From an uncultured Bacteroides sp. (lineage in GTDB: Bacteria; Bacteroidota; Bacteroidia; Bacteroidales; Bacteroidaceae): 64,000 nucleotides of DNA. Below the pieces are notes generated by a model. The model made no database searches and was not told where the DNA came from. It was given only the letters and a program-made list of their open reading frames with translations. Both the position numbers and the translations under genes were made by a program. Position 1 is the first letter of the stretch, and the number at the start of each line of letters is the position of its first letter. The stretch spans positions 1 to 64,000 of the forward strand of contig CANSEY010000021.1 of NCBI GenBank assembly GCA_947646015.1, given 5' to 3'. Below are positions 1 to 8,530 of the stretch, piece by piece.

Positions 1-92
1 CCTCTTTCTTGGTTCATCCGGTATATTCCAGATTCAACCTTCAGTTTTCCGGCTTCAGTATCTTTACTCCCCTATTGAATTATCCGATTATC

Positions 93-100
93 TATTTTTG
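93..100 (+). promoter_or_regulatory. Putative -7 element of the RND operon promoter
   Basis: TATTTTTG matches the Bacteroides -7 consensus TAnnTTTG and lies 22 bases before the adaptor start codon. No good TTTG at the expected upstream distance was found, so this is a partial match. Confidence 0.4.
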
Positions 101-122
101 TCGAAAATTTAAAAGATAAGAT

Positions 123-1166
123 ATGAAGATAAGTGTATTATTAGCTGCTCTCCTGTTGCTATTTTCTTGCACGGATAAAGACAGTAAGCAGAGTCAGGAC
201 TTAATTGTCAAGACAGCACAAGCAGTTTCGGCCTCTGGGATCAAGACAACGGAGTTCCCGTTTATCGCACAACCTTTTCGTACCTCTGAGCTATCGTTTC
301 GTGTCGGAGGCCCTATTGATCGTTTGGATGTATATGCCGGTAACCATTACAAACAAGGCAGTATTATTGCTGAAATAGACCCGCGTGATTTCCATATTCG
401 CAAAGAACGGGCTGAAGCCATCTATCACCAAGCTAAAGCTGAATTTGAACGGATAGAGAAGCTGTATGAGAAGAATAATGTTTCGGCGAGTACATATGAA
501 AAGACTAAGGCGGATTATACTACTGCCAAAACTGCTTTCGATACGGCTTCCAATGAACTGGGAGACACTCGTCTGACAGCTCCTTTTGATGGTTATGTGG
601 GAGAAGTTTATATAGAAAAATACCAGGATGTGAAGCCGGCTCAGCCTGTTATATCCTTTATTGACATAAATCGGTTGAAGATAGAGATTTATGTTACTCA
701 GAATATTGCGTTTGCCTCACACCCCACAGATAGTGTCCGGATCTATTTTGATGCCCAGCCCGATAAGTATTATAAGGCACAGATTGTGGAAGTATCGAAG
801 GGGACAACCCGCAATAATCTTTCTTATTTACTAACGGCTGTTTTACCTAATAAAGAAGGGAAATTATTGGCGGGTATGTCGGGAAAAGCAATCTTTGATG
901 CTCCCGGAACAACGGATCTGACAGGTGTTTCCATTCCCCAAACGGCATTATGTTATCGTCCCTCGGAAGGTGAATATGTGTGGGTTATTGATACGAATAC
1001 CCGACAAGTGAATCGACGGACAGTGAAAAAAGGAAATCTGCTTCCCGGTGGCTATGTTACCATAACCGAAGGATTGAGGGCCAGTGAAACGGTAGCTACG
1101 AGCGGACTTCGTTTTTTATCGGATGGTATGAAAGTGGAAATCTCTACTAAGACAAACTCATTATGA
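123..1166 (+). CDS. RND efflux periplasmic adaptor subunit (HlyD/AcrA-type membrane fusion lipoprotein)
   Basis: The 347-residue protein starts with a lipoprotein signal peptide whose lipobox LFSC places the lipidated cysteine at residue 16, so it is probably anchored to a membrane on the periplasmic side. A lipoyl/barrel-sandwich half (about residues 60-95) is followed by an alpha-helical hairpin rich in K, E and A (about 95-145), the second barrel half with LTAPFDGYVGEV, and beta-barrel and membrane-proximal parts. This is the AcrA/MexA-type order. The stop overlaps the pump gene by 4 bases (ATGA), and a TolC-like gene follows, so the three make one tripartite efflux operon. The substrate cannot be read from the sequence. 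Confidence 0.93.
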   Translation: MKISVLLAALLLLFSCTDKDSKQSQDLIVKTAQAVSASGIKTTEFPFIAQPFRTSELSFRVGGPIDRLDVYAGNHYKQGSIIAEIDPRDFHIRKERAEAIYHQAKAEFERIEKLYEKNNVSASTYEKTKADYTTAKTAFDTASNELGDTRLTAPFDGYVGEVYIEKYQDVKPAQPVISFIDINRLKIEIYVTQNIAFASHPTDSVRIYFDAQPDKYYKAQIVEVSKGTTRNNLSYLLTAVLPNKEGKLLAGMSGKAIFDAPGTTDLTGVSIPQTALCYRPSEGEYVWVIDTNTRQVNRRTVKKGNLLPGGYVTITEGLRASETVATSGLRFLSDGMKVEISTKTNSL

Positions 1167-4100
1167 AGCTGGTGAAGTATTTTTTGCAGAAAAGAGCCGT
1201 CACTATTTTATTATTGGTGTTGGTGCTGGCAGGAGGTCTGTTTTCTTATTTTAAAATGGGAAAGCTGGAGGATGCTCCCTTTACTATCAAACAAGCATTG
1301 GTACTGACTTCCTACCCGGGGGCTTCTCCCGCAGAGGTGCAGTCGCAAGTAACTGATATCTTAGAGGAAGCCATACAGTCGCTAGGAGAACTTTATTATC
1401 TGAAAACCGAGAATCGTGCCGGACTTTCTAAGATCACGGTTTATGTGAAAAAAGAGATTCGTGCTGAAGAGATGCAGCAATTATGGGATAAATTACGTCG
1501 GAAAGTAAATGATGTACAAGATAAATTGCCTGCCGGGGCCGGAACTTCTATCGTAAATGATGACTTTGGAGATGTACTCGGTGTATTTTACGGACTGACC
1601 GGTGATGGGCATACATATAGGGAACTGGAAGACCAGGCTAAATTTATAAAGAATGAATTACTAAAAGTTAAGGATGTAGCGAAAATTGAGATTTATGGTG
1701 TACAAACACCGACAATCGATGTCTTGATCAGTCCTTCTGTTATGGCACAAAGTGGAGTTACGACTGCGGATATTATGCGAGCTTTCGAAGCCCAGAATAA
1801 AATGGTCGATGCCGGTGGTATTGATGCCGGCACCAATCGCATCCGTATAGAATCTACCGGCAATTTCTATTCGCTGGATGATATTCGTGATCTGACCATT
1901 GTTTCGCGTACCGGAGAGCATTTCCGTCTGGCCGATATTGCACAGATAGAGGAAGGATATCAGACTCCTCCGGCTAATCAAATGCGCATAAATGGTAGTC
2001 CGGCAGTTGGGATCGCCATTTCTACCGTACCTACAGGAAATGTAGTGGACATGGCTGAAAATGTTAAAATGCGTATCGGTGAATTGTCACAATCGATGCC
2101 TGATGGCTACGAACTGATTTCTATCTACGATCAGGGCTATGAATCGGCGGTAGCAAATCAGGGATTTATCCTGAACCTGATCATATCAGTTATTACTGTT
2201 GTTGCGATTCTGCTGTTCTTTATCGGATTCAAAAATGGGCTCTTGATAGGTAGCGGGCTGGTGTTCTCCATTTTTGCTACTCTAATTGTTATGATGGCAT
2301 GTGATATTGCCCTTCAACGGATGTCGCTTGCTGCAATTATCATTGCTATGGGAATGTTGGTTGACAACGCCATTGTCGTGTCCGATTCTGCTCTGATTAA
2401 CATGGAACGGGGAATGCGTAAACGGGTTGCTATCATGCGTGCATGTTCGTCTACTGCTTTACCTTTATTGGCGGCAACGGTTATTGCTATTCTCACGTTC
2501 CTTCCGATTTACTATTCACCCCATATCACAGGTGAGCTGTTGTCCTCACTGGTGGTAGTGATCGGTGTTTCGTTAATGTTCAGTTGGGTATTTGCGTTAA
2601 CGCAGACTCCGTTCTTCATTCAGGAGTTTGTAAGACGTCCCCGTCCTGAAGAGCTGAAAGCATCTCTGTTTGATGGAAAATATTATCATCTTTTCAGGAA
2701 ATCATTGCGTTGGGTACTTCGGCATCGCACGATGACTATAGCTTCGTTGGTTGTTCTGTTGTTGCTTTCGGCATGGAGTTTCAAATTTATTCCGAAGGTT
2801 TTTGTGCCCGCTCTGGATAAGCAATACTTTACTGTCGATATGTGGCTGCCTGAGGGAACAACAATCGGGGAGACGGACCGGATAGCCGGTGAAATATCCG
2901 ATTATATCCGTACTCATGAAGAGACCGAAATGGTTTCGTCTTATATCGGCCGTACTCCGCCTCGCTATTATCTTTCAAATATATCTTTCGGTCCTCAATC
3001 CAACTATGCCCAGTTGCTAGTGAAATGTAAAAGTTCCAAAGAGTCGCGGGCACTGAATGCTCTGTTGCAGGATTCCATTCGTTTGAAATATCCGGAACCG
3101 CTGATTAAGGTGAATAAGTTCGAATTAAGCCCGCTGACGGAAGCCATGATAGAAGCCCGCTTTCTGGGGCCCGATCCGGCTGTTCTAGACTCTTTGGCAG
3201 GTGAGGCGATCGAGATTATGCGTCGTAACCCAAAAGTCGCAGATGCACGCAATGAATGGGGAAATATGTCGATGGTGATGCGCCCGGTTTATGATCCCGT
3301 GAAGGCAGGTGCTCTCGGTATAACCAAATCACAGATGATGGAGTCTGTGAAATCGATCAGCGACGGAACCAGGGTAGGTGTTTATCGCGATGATGAGAAA
3401 AAGGTTCCTGTACTATTGAAGTCGGAAGGAGCTGACATTACGGATGCTCGTTCTTTAGGTAATTTCTCTGTATGGAACGGTGAGCATTCGGCACCTTTGT
3501 CGCAAGTGACCGAACGAATCGAGACGACATGGGAGTGGCCTCAGATGCGTACTTATAACCGTCAATTGTCTATGGCTGCCATGTGTGGAGTAAAATCCGG
3601 GTATACCATGGCGGAAGTGCATGGGGAAATTCGTAAAGAGATTGAAGCGATGAAGTTGCCCGAAGGTTATACTTTTTTTTGGGACTCACAATACAAAGAT
3701 CAGAGAGAGGCGATGCAGGCAATCGGTAAATTCTTTCCGCTGGCTTTTCTGGTACTGGTCGTTATTCTGGTTGCCTTGTTTGGTAACTTTCGCGATCCGG
3801 TCATTATTCTATGTGTTCTTCCGCTGTCCATTATCGGAGTGGCTGTCGGTATGCTCTTGACGGGATTTGATTTCGGATTCTTCCCGATTGCCGGTTGGTT
3901 GGGATTATTGGGTATGGTTATTAAGAATGTGATTGTACTGTTGGACGAAATAGATGTGCAACGCCGGGAAGGAGTCGTTCCTTATACGGCCGTGATCGAA
4001 TCTACGGTTTCAAGAACCCGTCCGGTACTGATGGCAGCCACAACCACCATACTGGGGATGGTTCCCTTACTGTTTGACATAGCATTTGGCGGGATGGCGG

Positions 4101-4195
4101 CTACTATCATTTTCGGGTTGACATTCGCTACTTTGCTGACTTTGTTTGTGACTCCGGCATTATATGCAATATTTTATAAGATAAAAGAGAAATGA
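1163..4195 (+). CDS. RND efflux pump, inner-membrane transporter (AcrB/HAE1-type)
   Basis: The 1010-residue protein has the typical RND duplication: an N-terminal transmembrane helix, a large periplasmic loop, a helix bundle near 335-500, a second periplasmic loop and a C-terminal bundle. The TM4 motif GMLVDNAIVVSD places Asp401 at the proton-relay position; Asn402 takes the place of the second aspartate of AcrB, as in many relatives. TM10 carries the relay lysine (K921 in GMVIKNVIVLLDEI). It uses the proton gradient to export hydrophobic or amphiphilic compounds with the adaptor encoded upstream and the TolC-like channel encoded downstream. The start overlaps the adaptor stop (ATGA), suggesting translational coupling. 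Confidence 0.95.
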   Translation: MKLVKYFLQKRAVTILLLVLVLAGGLFSYFKMGKLEDAPFTIKQALVLTSYPGASPAEVQSQVTDILEEAIQSLGELYYLKTENRAGLSKITVYVKKEIRAEEMQQLWDKLRRKVNDVQDKLPAGAGTSIVNDDFGDVLGVFYGLTGDGHTYRELEDQAKFIKNELLKVKDVAKIEIYGVQTPTIDVLISPSVMAQSGVTTADIMRAFEAQNKMVDAGGIDAGTNRIRIESTGNFYSLDDIRDLTIVSRTGEHFRLADIAQIEEGYQTPPANQMRINGSPAVGIAISTVPTGNVVDMAENVKMRIGELSQSMPDGYELISIYDQGYESAVANQGFILNLIISVITVVAILLFFIGFKNGLLIGSGLVFSIFATLIVMMACDIALQRMSLAAIIIAMGMLVDNAIVVSDSALINMERGMRKRVAIMRACSSTALPLLAATVIAILTFLPIYYSPHITGELLSSLVVVIGVSLMFSWVFALTQTPFFIQEFVRRPRPEELKASLFDGKYYHLFRKSLRWVLRHRTMTIASLVVLLLLSAWSFKFIPKVFVPALDKQYFTVDMWLPEGTTIGETDRIAGEISDYIRTHEETEMVSSYIGRTPPRYYLSNISFGPQSNYAQLLVKCKSSKESRALNALLQDSIRLKYPEPLIKVNKFELSPLTEAMIEARFLGPDPAVLDSLAGEAIEIMRRNPKVADARNEWGNMSMVMRPVYDPVKAGALGITKSQMMESVKSISDGTRVGVYRDDEKKVPVLLKSEGADITDARSLGNFSVWNGEHSAPLSQVTERIETTWEWPQMRTYNRQLSMAAMCGVKSGYTMAEVHGEIRKEIEAMKLPEGYTFFWDSQYKDQREAMQAIGKFFPLAFLVLVVILVALFGNFRDPVIILCVLPLSIIGVAVGMLLTGFDFGFFPIAGWLGLLGMVIKNVIVLLDEIDVQRREGVVPYTAVIESTVSRTRPVLMAATTTILGMVPLLFDIAFGGMAATIIFGLTFATLLTLFVTPALYAIFYKIKEK

Positions 4196-5487
4196 TGATG
4201 AAGAAAATAAATAGATGGCTTATCTTTTTGCTGTGTGTGCCGACAGTTGCTTTTGCTCAGCAAAATAGTTTGCTGCAAAAGTACAGGTCGATGGCTTTAG
4301 ATTATAACCATGACTTGAAAGCTGCGGACAAAAATATAGCTGCAAGTATCGAATTGGAGAAAGCGGCACAGAAGGATCTACGCCCTAAACTGTCGGGAGA
4401 GGCGAATTTTCAGTATACCGGTAATCCTCTTCAATTGAATATCGACTTGCCTTCGATGCAGACTCCGTTGGCTTTTGAAGGAAGAAATATGAAATACGGT
4501 GCTTCCCTCTCTTTGTTACAACCGGTTTATACGGGTGGGCGGTTATTGGAAAGTATCCGGATGGCTAAACATCAGCAAAGTCTGGCAATACATCAGGCAG
4601 ATTATTTCCGTTCCGCAGTATCCTATCAGACGGATATGCAATATTGGAACACCGTTGCGCGTGCAGAAATAGTCCGTGTAACTACGGAATATCGCAATTC
4701 GGTTGCCACCTTCTCCCAAACCATACGGGAGCGGGTGGAAGCAGGATTGGTTGATCCACAGGACTTGCTGATGGCGGAGGTAAAACTGAATGAAGCGGAA
4801 TACCAACTGTTGCAAGCAAAAAGAAATCTGGAAACAGGACGTATGGCACTAAATTCTCTGATTGGCGTGGAACTTCATGCTCCGACTGAAATAGAAGATA
4901 CGATTTCTGCCGTTAGGGCGGATAAAGATCTGTGGGGTGAGGGTGAAATAGATCGTCCGGAACTTAAGATGGCCTATGCCCGGATTAAAATAGCAGAAAG
5001 TTCGAAAAAATTAACGGATGCTAAGTATAAGCCACAGTTTTATATAGGTGTAGATGGAAGCTATTCTGCTCCCGGTTATGATTTCCGTTCCGATTTGGAT
5101 CCCAATTATGCCATTTATGCCAAAGTATCCGTTCCCTTGTTTGAGTGGGGAAAAAGACGTGATGAAAAGCGAGCCTCTTCTTTCAAAGTAGGAATGGCTA
5201 CTGATTATTTGAATCAGGTCACCGATCAGGTGAAACTGGAAGTGGAGACAGCCCGTGTTTCATTGTCGCAGACTATGGAACAGGTGCGCCTCACCGAAGG
5301 CTCACTGAGTAAAGCCTTCGAAAATGAGCGTATGGCATTGGAGCGGTATACTGAAGGGAAGGCCTCTGTAATAGAGGTGATTGAGGCCCAAACGTACCGG
5401 CAAGCTTCCCAACTGAACCATGTACAGGCAAAAGTCTCGGCACAAGGGGCTTATTCGGAATTGATCAGAGCTTTGAATAAATATTAA
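4192..5487 (+). CDS. TolC-family outer-membrane efflux channel
   Basis: This 431-residue protein has a signal peptide ending near AFAQ (about residue 23). Two repeats of long alpha-helical, Ala/Glu/Gln-rich segments follow, separated by short beta strands such as YGASLSLLQPVYTGGR and YAKVSVPLFEWGKRRDE. This is the outer membrane efflux protein pattern, in which trimers form a beta-barrel with a periplasmic helical tunnel. The start overlaps the pump stop (ATGATGATG), completing the tripartite operon. I used the first of three in-frame methionines; either of the next two is equally possible. Confidence 0.92.
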   Translation: MMMKKINRWLIFLLCVPTVAFAQQNSLLQKYRSMALDYNHDLKAADKNIAASIELEKAAQKDLRPKLSGEANFQYTGNPLQLNIDLPSMQTPLAFEGRNMKYGASLSLLQPVYTGGRLLESIRMAKHQQSLAIHQADYFRSAVSYQTDMQYWNTVARAEIVRVTTEYRNSVATFSQTIRERVEAGLVDPQDLLMAEVKLNEAEYQLLQAKRNLETGRMALNSLIGVELHAPTEIEDTISAVRADKDLWGEGEIDRPELKMAYARIKIAESSKKLTDAKYKPQFYIGVDGSYSAPGYDFRSDLDPNYAIYAKVSVPLFEWGKRRDEKRASSFKVGMATDYLNQVTDQVKLEVETARVSLSQTMEQVRLTEGSLSKAFENERMALERYTEGKASVIEVIEAQTYRQASQLNHVQAKVSAQGAYSELIRALNKY

Positions 5488-5529
5488 ATAGTTTATGATA
5501 ATTACCCGAAATATGATAGCTTTGTTCGC

Positions 5530-6555
5530 ATGAAATGGAATGTCCTGTTATATGGTCTGTTATTCTCGGGATTAGGTATCTTTTCCTATCTCCTGCTTGT
5601 CAACTATACGGAGCTGACTCCTAAAGTAGCGGATGTTCTCTATTCAAAGGGAGCATTCGTCTTCTTTATTACCGCTTTCAATGTGCTTGGTTATTCTACG
5701 CTTCGGATCAGTTCGTGGATAAACACTCAGTATGCACTCAATATCCGCCATCGTTGGAAGATAATAGTTATTTATGTTGCCGTTATCTTGTTATTCCTGT
5801 TGTTGAACTATAGCCTGCTGATTGCTGCTAAGCTATTGGCAGGCATTGACAACCTATTTACTTTCTCCAATGGAGGCTGGCGTATCCTGATCGTGGTATG
5901 GCTCGTAGAGCTTGTCATTGTGGGCTTATTATTGGCAAATCGTTCCATTCAGAATAACCTGAAACTGCAACAGGAGGCCGCAAAACTACAAACAGAGAAC
6001 GACACTGCACGTTATGCGGCTTTACAAAGTCAACTGAATCCCCATTTTCTGTTTAATAGTCTCAATACACTGATTGCTGAAATAGAATATAACCCGGGTA
6101 ATGCTGTTCATTTCACCAAGCATTTGTCCAGTGTATACCGTTATGTTTTGCAATGTCAGGATAAAACATTGGTAACGTTGACGGAAGAACTGGAATTCCT
6201 GCAATCTTATCTCTTTCTGCATAAAGTTCGTTTGGGAGATTGCATTAGTTGTAACTGTTGTATAGCTTCCGGCTATACTAGTTGTATGCTGCCTCCGCTG
6301 ACTTTGCAGTTACTGGCAGAGAATGTCATCAATCATAATTCTATTACTCTCAGCAAGCCTATGAAGATAGATATTCGGTTAGAGGAAGGATATCTTGCGG
6401 TGAGTAACCCCATACAGCCTAAAAAAAGTCATGAATCGCCGGGTGTAGGGTTGAAGAACCTGTCCAATCGTTGCCAGTTGATGCTCGGCAAAGAGATAAT
6501 TGTCCACAACGATGAAAAAGTATTTATCGTAAAAGTACCTTTACTGTATGAATAA
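5530..6555 (+). CDS. LytS/YehU-type sensor histidine kinase
   Basis: Four or more hydrophobic segments (residues 5-145) precede a short coiled coil (QEAAKLQTENDTARYAALQ) and a His_kinase domain of the LytS family. The phosphoacceptor is His172 in QLNPHFLFNSLNTL. An N-box-like LLAENVINHN and a G-box-like GVGLKNLSNR follow near residues 260 and 300. The ATP-binding domain is short, as is usual in this family. The gene begins 42 bases after the efflux channel gene and overlaps the LytTR regulator by 8 bases, so kinase and regulator form one pair. The signal sensed is unknown. Because the pair follows the pump genes, it may control them or sense their cargo; that is inference. Confidence 0.93.
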   Translation: MKWNVLLYGLLFSGLGIFSYLLLVNYTELTPKVADVLYSKGAFVFFITAFNVLGYSTLRISSWINTQYALNIRHRWKIIVIYVAVILLFLLLNYSLLIAAKLLAGIDNLFTFSNGGWRILIVVWLVELVIVGLLLANRSIQNNLKLQQEAAKLQTENDTARYAALQSQLNPHFLFNSLNTLIAEIEYNPGNAVHFTKHLSSVYRYVLQCQDKTLVTLTEELEFLQSYLFLHKVRLGDCISCNCCIASGYTSCMLPPLTLQLLAENVINHNSITLSKPMKIDIRLEEGYLAVSNPIQPKKSHESPGVGLKNLSNRCQLMLGKEIIVHNDEKVFIVKVPLLYE

Positions 6556-7321
6556 AATAAATGTAGCCATTATAGAAGATGAAATTCCGGCAGCCCGTTT
6601 GCTACATTCCATGGTATCCGGACTTCGCCCTCAATGGGAGCTTACTCTGATACCGGGGAGTGTAGACGAAGCCGTTGCCTGGTTTGACGAGCATCCGCAT
6701 CCCGATCTGATCTTTCTCGATATACATCTGGCAGATGGCAATGCTTTTGACTTCCTTTCTGCCGCACACCCTTCTTCCGTCATAATTTTCACTACGGCGT
6801 ATGATCAGTACGCCATTCGTGCATTTACGGTCAATAGTATCGATTACATACTTAAGCCGATAGACGAAAAACGCCTGTCGGATGCAATCACTAAATATGA
6901 GAGCTTGCTGACCAATGCTGTTCCCAGACCGGAAGATTACTTAGGCACTCTGCTTGAGGCACTTCAATACAAAGAGAAACGTTACCGTACCCGTTTTCTT
7001 ATTTCCGGAGTAGATCGTTTCTGGTCGTTACAAGTGGCAGATATTGCCTATTTTTATTCCGAGAACAAAGTAACGTTTGCTGTTACCCGCAAAGGTCAGG
7101 AACACATTCTAGATTTGTCTTTAAACAAACTGATGGAACAACTCGATCCGGAGCGTTTCTTTCGCGCCAACCGCCAGGTTCTTGTCTGCATTGATGCCAT
7201 TGACCATGCCGAGCCTTTCTTTAACGGAAAGATAGTGGTAACTGTGCGCCCTCCTTATAAACAGAAAATTACGATAAGCGAGGAGAAACTTTCAGCTTTT
7301 AAACTATGGCTGAATCATTGA
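6548..7321 (+). CDS. LytTR-type response regulator
   Basis: The 257-residue protein has an N-terminal receiver domain with acidic residues EDE near residue 10, the phospho-acceptor Asp58 in DLIFLDIHLADG, and the conserved lysine in YILKPIDEKR. A linker leads to a C-terminal LytTR DNA-binding domain (about 150-250) with FFRANRQVLVCIDAI, a typical LytTR signature. It should be phosphorylated by the kinase it overlaps. Targets often lie next to such pairs; here the RND operon just upstream is the obvious candidate. Confidence 0.93.
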   Translation: MNKINVAIIEDEIPAARLLHSMVSGLRPQWELTLIPGSVDEAVAWFDEHPHPDLIFLDIHLADGNAFDFLSAAHPSSVIIFTTAYDQYAIRAFTVNSIDYILKPIDEKRLSDAITKYESLLTNAVPRPEDYLGTLLEALQYKEKRYRTRFLISGVDRFWSLQVADIAYFYSENKVTFAVTRKGQEHILDLSLNKLMEQLDPERFFRANRQVLVCIDAIDHAEPFFNGKIVVTVRPPYKQKITISEEKLSAFKLWLNH

Positions 7322-7348
7322 AAAAAATGTTTGGAGTATATATAAAAC

Positions 7349-7386
7349 GAAATCGACTATAAATCATTTGATCTATAGTCGATTTC
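7349..7386 (-). terminator. Terminator of the tRNA gene
   Basis: A 13-bp perfect stem (7349-7361 with 7374-7386) and a 12-base loop begin directly after the tRNA 3' end. Read on the minus strand it is followed by GTTTTATATAT. It may also slow transcription arriving from the LytTR gene on the plus strand, but it has no U-tract in that direction. Confidence 0.6.
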
Positions 7387-7388
7387 AG

Positions 7389-7462
7389 TGGGCCAACTAG
7401 GGCTTGAACCTAGGACCTCCAGATTATGAGTCTGTTGCTCTAACCAACTGAGCTATAAGCCC
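7389..7462 (-). tRNA. tRNA with CAT anticodon (elongator Met or Ile2)
   Basis: On the minus strand a 74-base cloverleaf can be folded: the D-arm AGCTCAGTTGGTTAGAGC, the anticodon loop CTCATAA (anticodon CAT), and a T-arm with TTCAAGC between CCTAG/CTAGG stems. The acceptor stem starts GGGCTTA and ends TTGGCCC, with one U-U mismatch and one G-U pair. CCA is not encoded. CAT anticodons belong to elongator Met, initiator Met, or Ile2 (modified by TilS); the paired first base argues against the initiator. The choice between Met and Ile2 is left open. Confidence 0.92.
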
Positions 7463-7490
7463 GATGTATCCTTTCTATCGGATGCGGGGA

Positions 7491-7522
7491 CAAAATTAAT
7501 GCTTTCTGATGAATTATGCAAG
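7491..7522 (-). promoter_or_regulatory. Promoter of the tRNA gene
   Basis: On the minus strand the -7 element TAATTTTG (7491-7498) lies 20 bases from CTTG (7519-7522), one mismatch from the TTTG -33 element. The -7 element ends 28 bases before the mature tRNA 5' end. Confidence 0.55.
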
Positions 7523-7558
7523 CATTTTAGTCAAAAAACTGACTCTTTCCCGTATGTC

Positions 7559-7870
7559 TCAGAACTTGTATGTTCGTTTAGGATTCTTAGGAAACCAACC
7601 TTTTTTCACCCTCTCTTCTTGCTCAAAGACTTCTTTGATGGTCCAGAAAGAAGAGAAAGCGAATACGCCCAATAAAGACGAAACGAGTATATTGTCTGTG
7701 CTCAACGAGGCAGCTACTCCCGCGATACCTAATATCAGGAAAATCCACCAGCATTTCGTTCCCCAGTAATATTCAGCTTTTACCACAACGGGGTGGAATA
7801 AGCCGATAATCAGGAACGTGCAAATACCAATGAGCAGCCCTGACAGGTGATATTCATTCAACCACTCCAT
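7559..7870 (-). CDS. DUF4491 family small membrane protein
   Basis: This 103-residue protein has three to four hydrophobic segments (about residues 9-30, 40-58, 62-80) and a basic C-terminal tail ending in KKGWFPKNPKR. I recognise it as the Bacteroidota DUF4491 family, whose function is not known. It starts 3 bases after the Lrp-type regulator on the same strand, so the two are almost certainly co-transcribed. This could mean that the regulator controls it, but nothing in the sequence shows what it does. Confidence 0.85.
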   Translation of the reverse strand: MEWLNEYHLSGLLIGICTFLIIGLFHPVVVKAEYYWGTKCWWIFLILGIAGVAASLSTDNILVSSLLGVFAFSSFWTIKEVFEQEERVKKGWFPKNPKRTYKF

Positions 7871-7873
7871 CGG

Positions 7874-8338
7874 TTACTTATCTGCGTGAATAGGAATTTC
7901 TTTCTTGATGCTTTGCTCCAGAGAAATCAAGGTTTCGGTGGCGGTTACTCCCGGTATCTCTTGCATTTTGTTGTTCAGTAGGTCCATCAAGTGTTCGTTG
8001 TCGCGTGCATATACTTTGGTCAGCATGGTGTAAGGGCCGGTTGTGAAGTGGCACTCTACGATCTCGGGAATTTTCTGTAATTCGGCCACTACAGCTTTAT
8101 ACATAGATCCTTTTTCCAGTTTGATACCGACATAAGTACAGGTACGATATCCCAGAGATTTCGGGTTTACGTGATAACCAGAGCCTACAATGACTCCCAG
8201 ATCGATCAGTCTCTGCACGCGTTGATGGATGGCCGCACGTGAAACGCCGCATTCTGCTGCCACGTCTTTAAAAGGGATACGGGCGTTCTGAGAAATAATC
8301 TCCAGAATCTGCCTGTCAAGGTTGTCTATTTTTTCCAT
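7874..8338 (-). CDS. Lrp/AsnC family transcriptional regulator
   Basis: The 154-residue protein begins MEKIDNLDRQILEII, the classical Lrp/AsnC start. A helix-turn-helix follows (FKDVAAECGVSRAAIHQRV, about residues 22-42), then an AsnC-type ligand-binding RAM domain (about 65-145). I chose the ATG at 8338 because the family starts here; an in-frame ATG 21 bases upstream would add an unsupported MEFTFII. Such proteins form dimers or octamers and respond to amino acids or related metabolites. A palindrome covering its own -7 element suggests autoregulation. Confidence 0.92.
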   Translation of the reverse strand: MEKIDNLDRQILEIISQNARIPFKDVAAECGVSRAAIHQRVQRLIDLGVIVGSGYHVNPKSLGYRTCTYVGIKLEKGSMYKAVVAELQKIPEIVECHFTTGPYTMLTKVYARDNEHLMDLLNNKMQEIPGVTATETLISLEQSIKKEIPIHADK

Positions 8339-8378
8339 AATAATAAATGTAAATTCCAATTGTTATCAAATAGTAAGC

Positions 8379-8410
8379 AAATATAGAGATTTATTTTAAT
8401 TTCTCTATAT
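8379..8410 (-). promoter_or_regulatory. Lrp-type regulator promoter with overlapping palindrome (possible operator)
   Basis: The -7 element TATATTTG (8379-8386, minus strand) is overlapped by a 9-bp perfect inverted repeat: ATATAGAGA at 8382-8390 and TCTCTATAT at 8402-8410, 11 bases apart. It sits about 40 bases upstream of the regulator start. Lrp/AsnC proteins commonly repress their own genes from such sites; binding here is inferred. Confidence 0.5.
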
Positions 8411-8461
8411 AAAAGTCAGAAAAAACAGAAAAATCGTATACTTTCTATTTTTATTATCCGG

Positions 8462-8495
8462 ATAAAAAAGATGCCGGACGATTACGTCCGGCATC
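8462..8495 (-). terminator. Terminator of the FKBP operon
   Basis: An 11-bp perfect GC-rich stem (GATGCCGGACG / CGTCCGGCATC, loop ATTA) is followed on the minus strand by a run of T. It lies 35 bases after the stop of the lipoprotein FKBP gene. Confidence 0.85.
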
Positions 8496-8530
8496 TCTCC
8501 TGTTCTTTTTAAATAAGGCCTGTTAATTTC

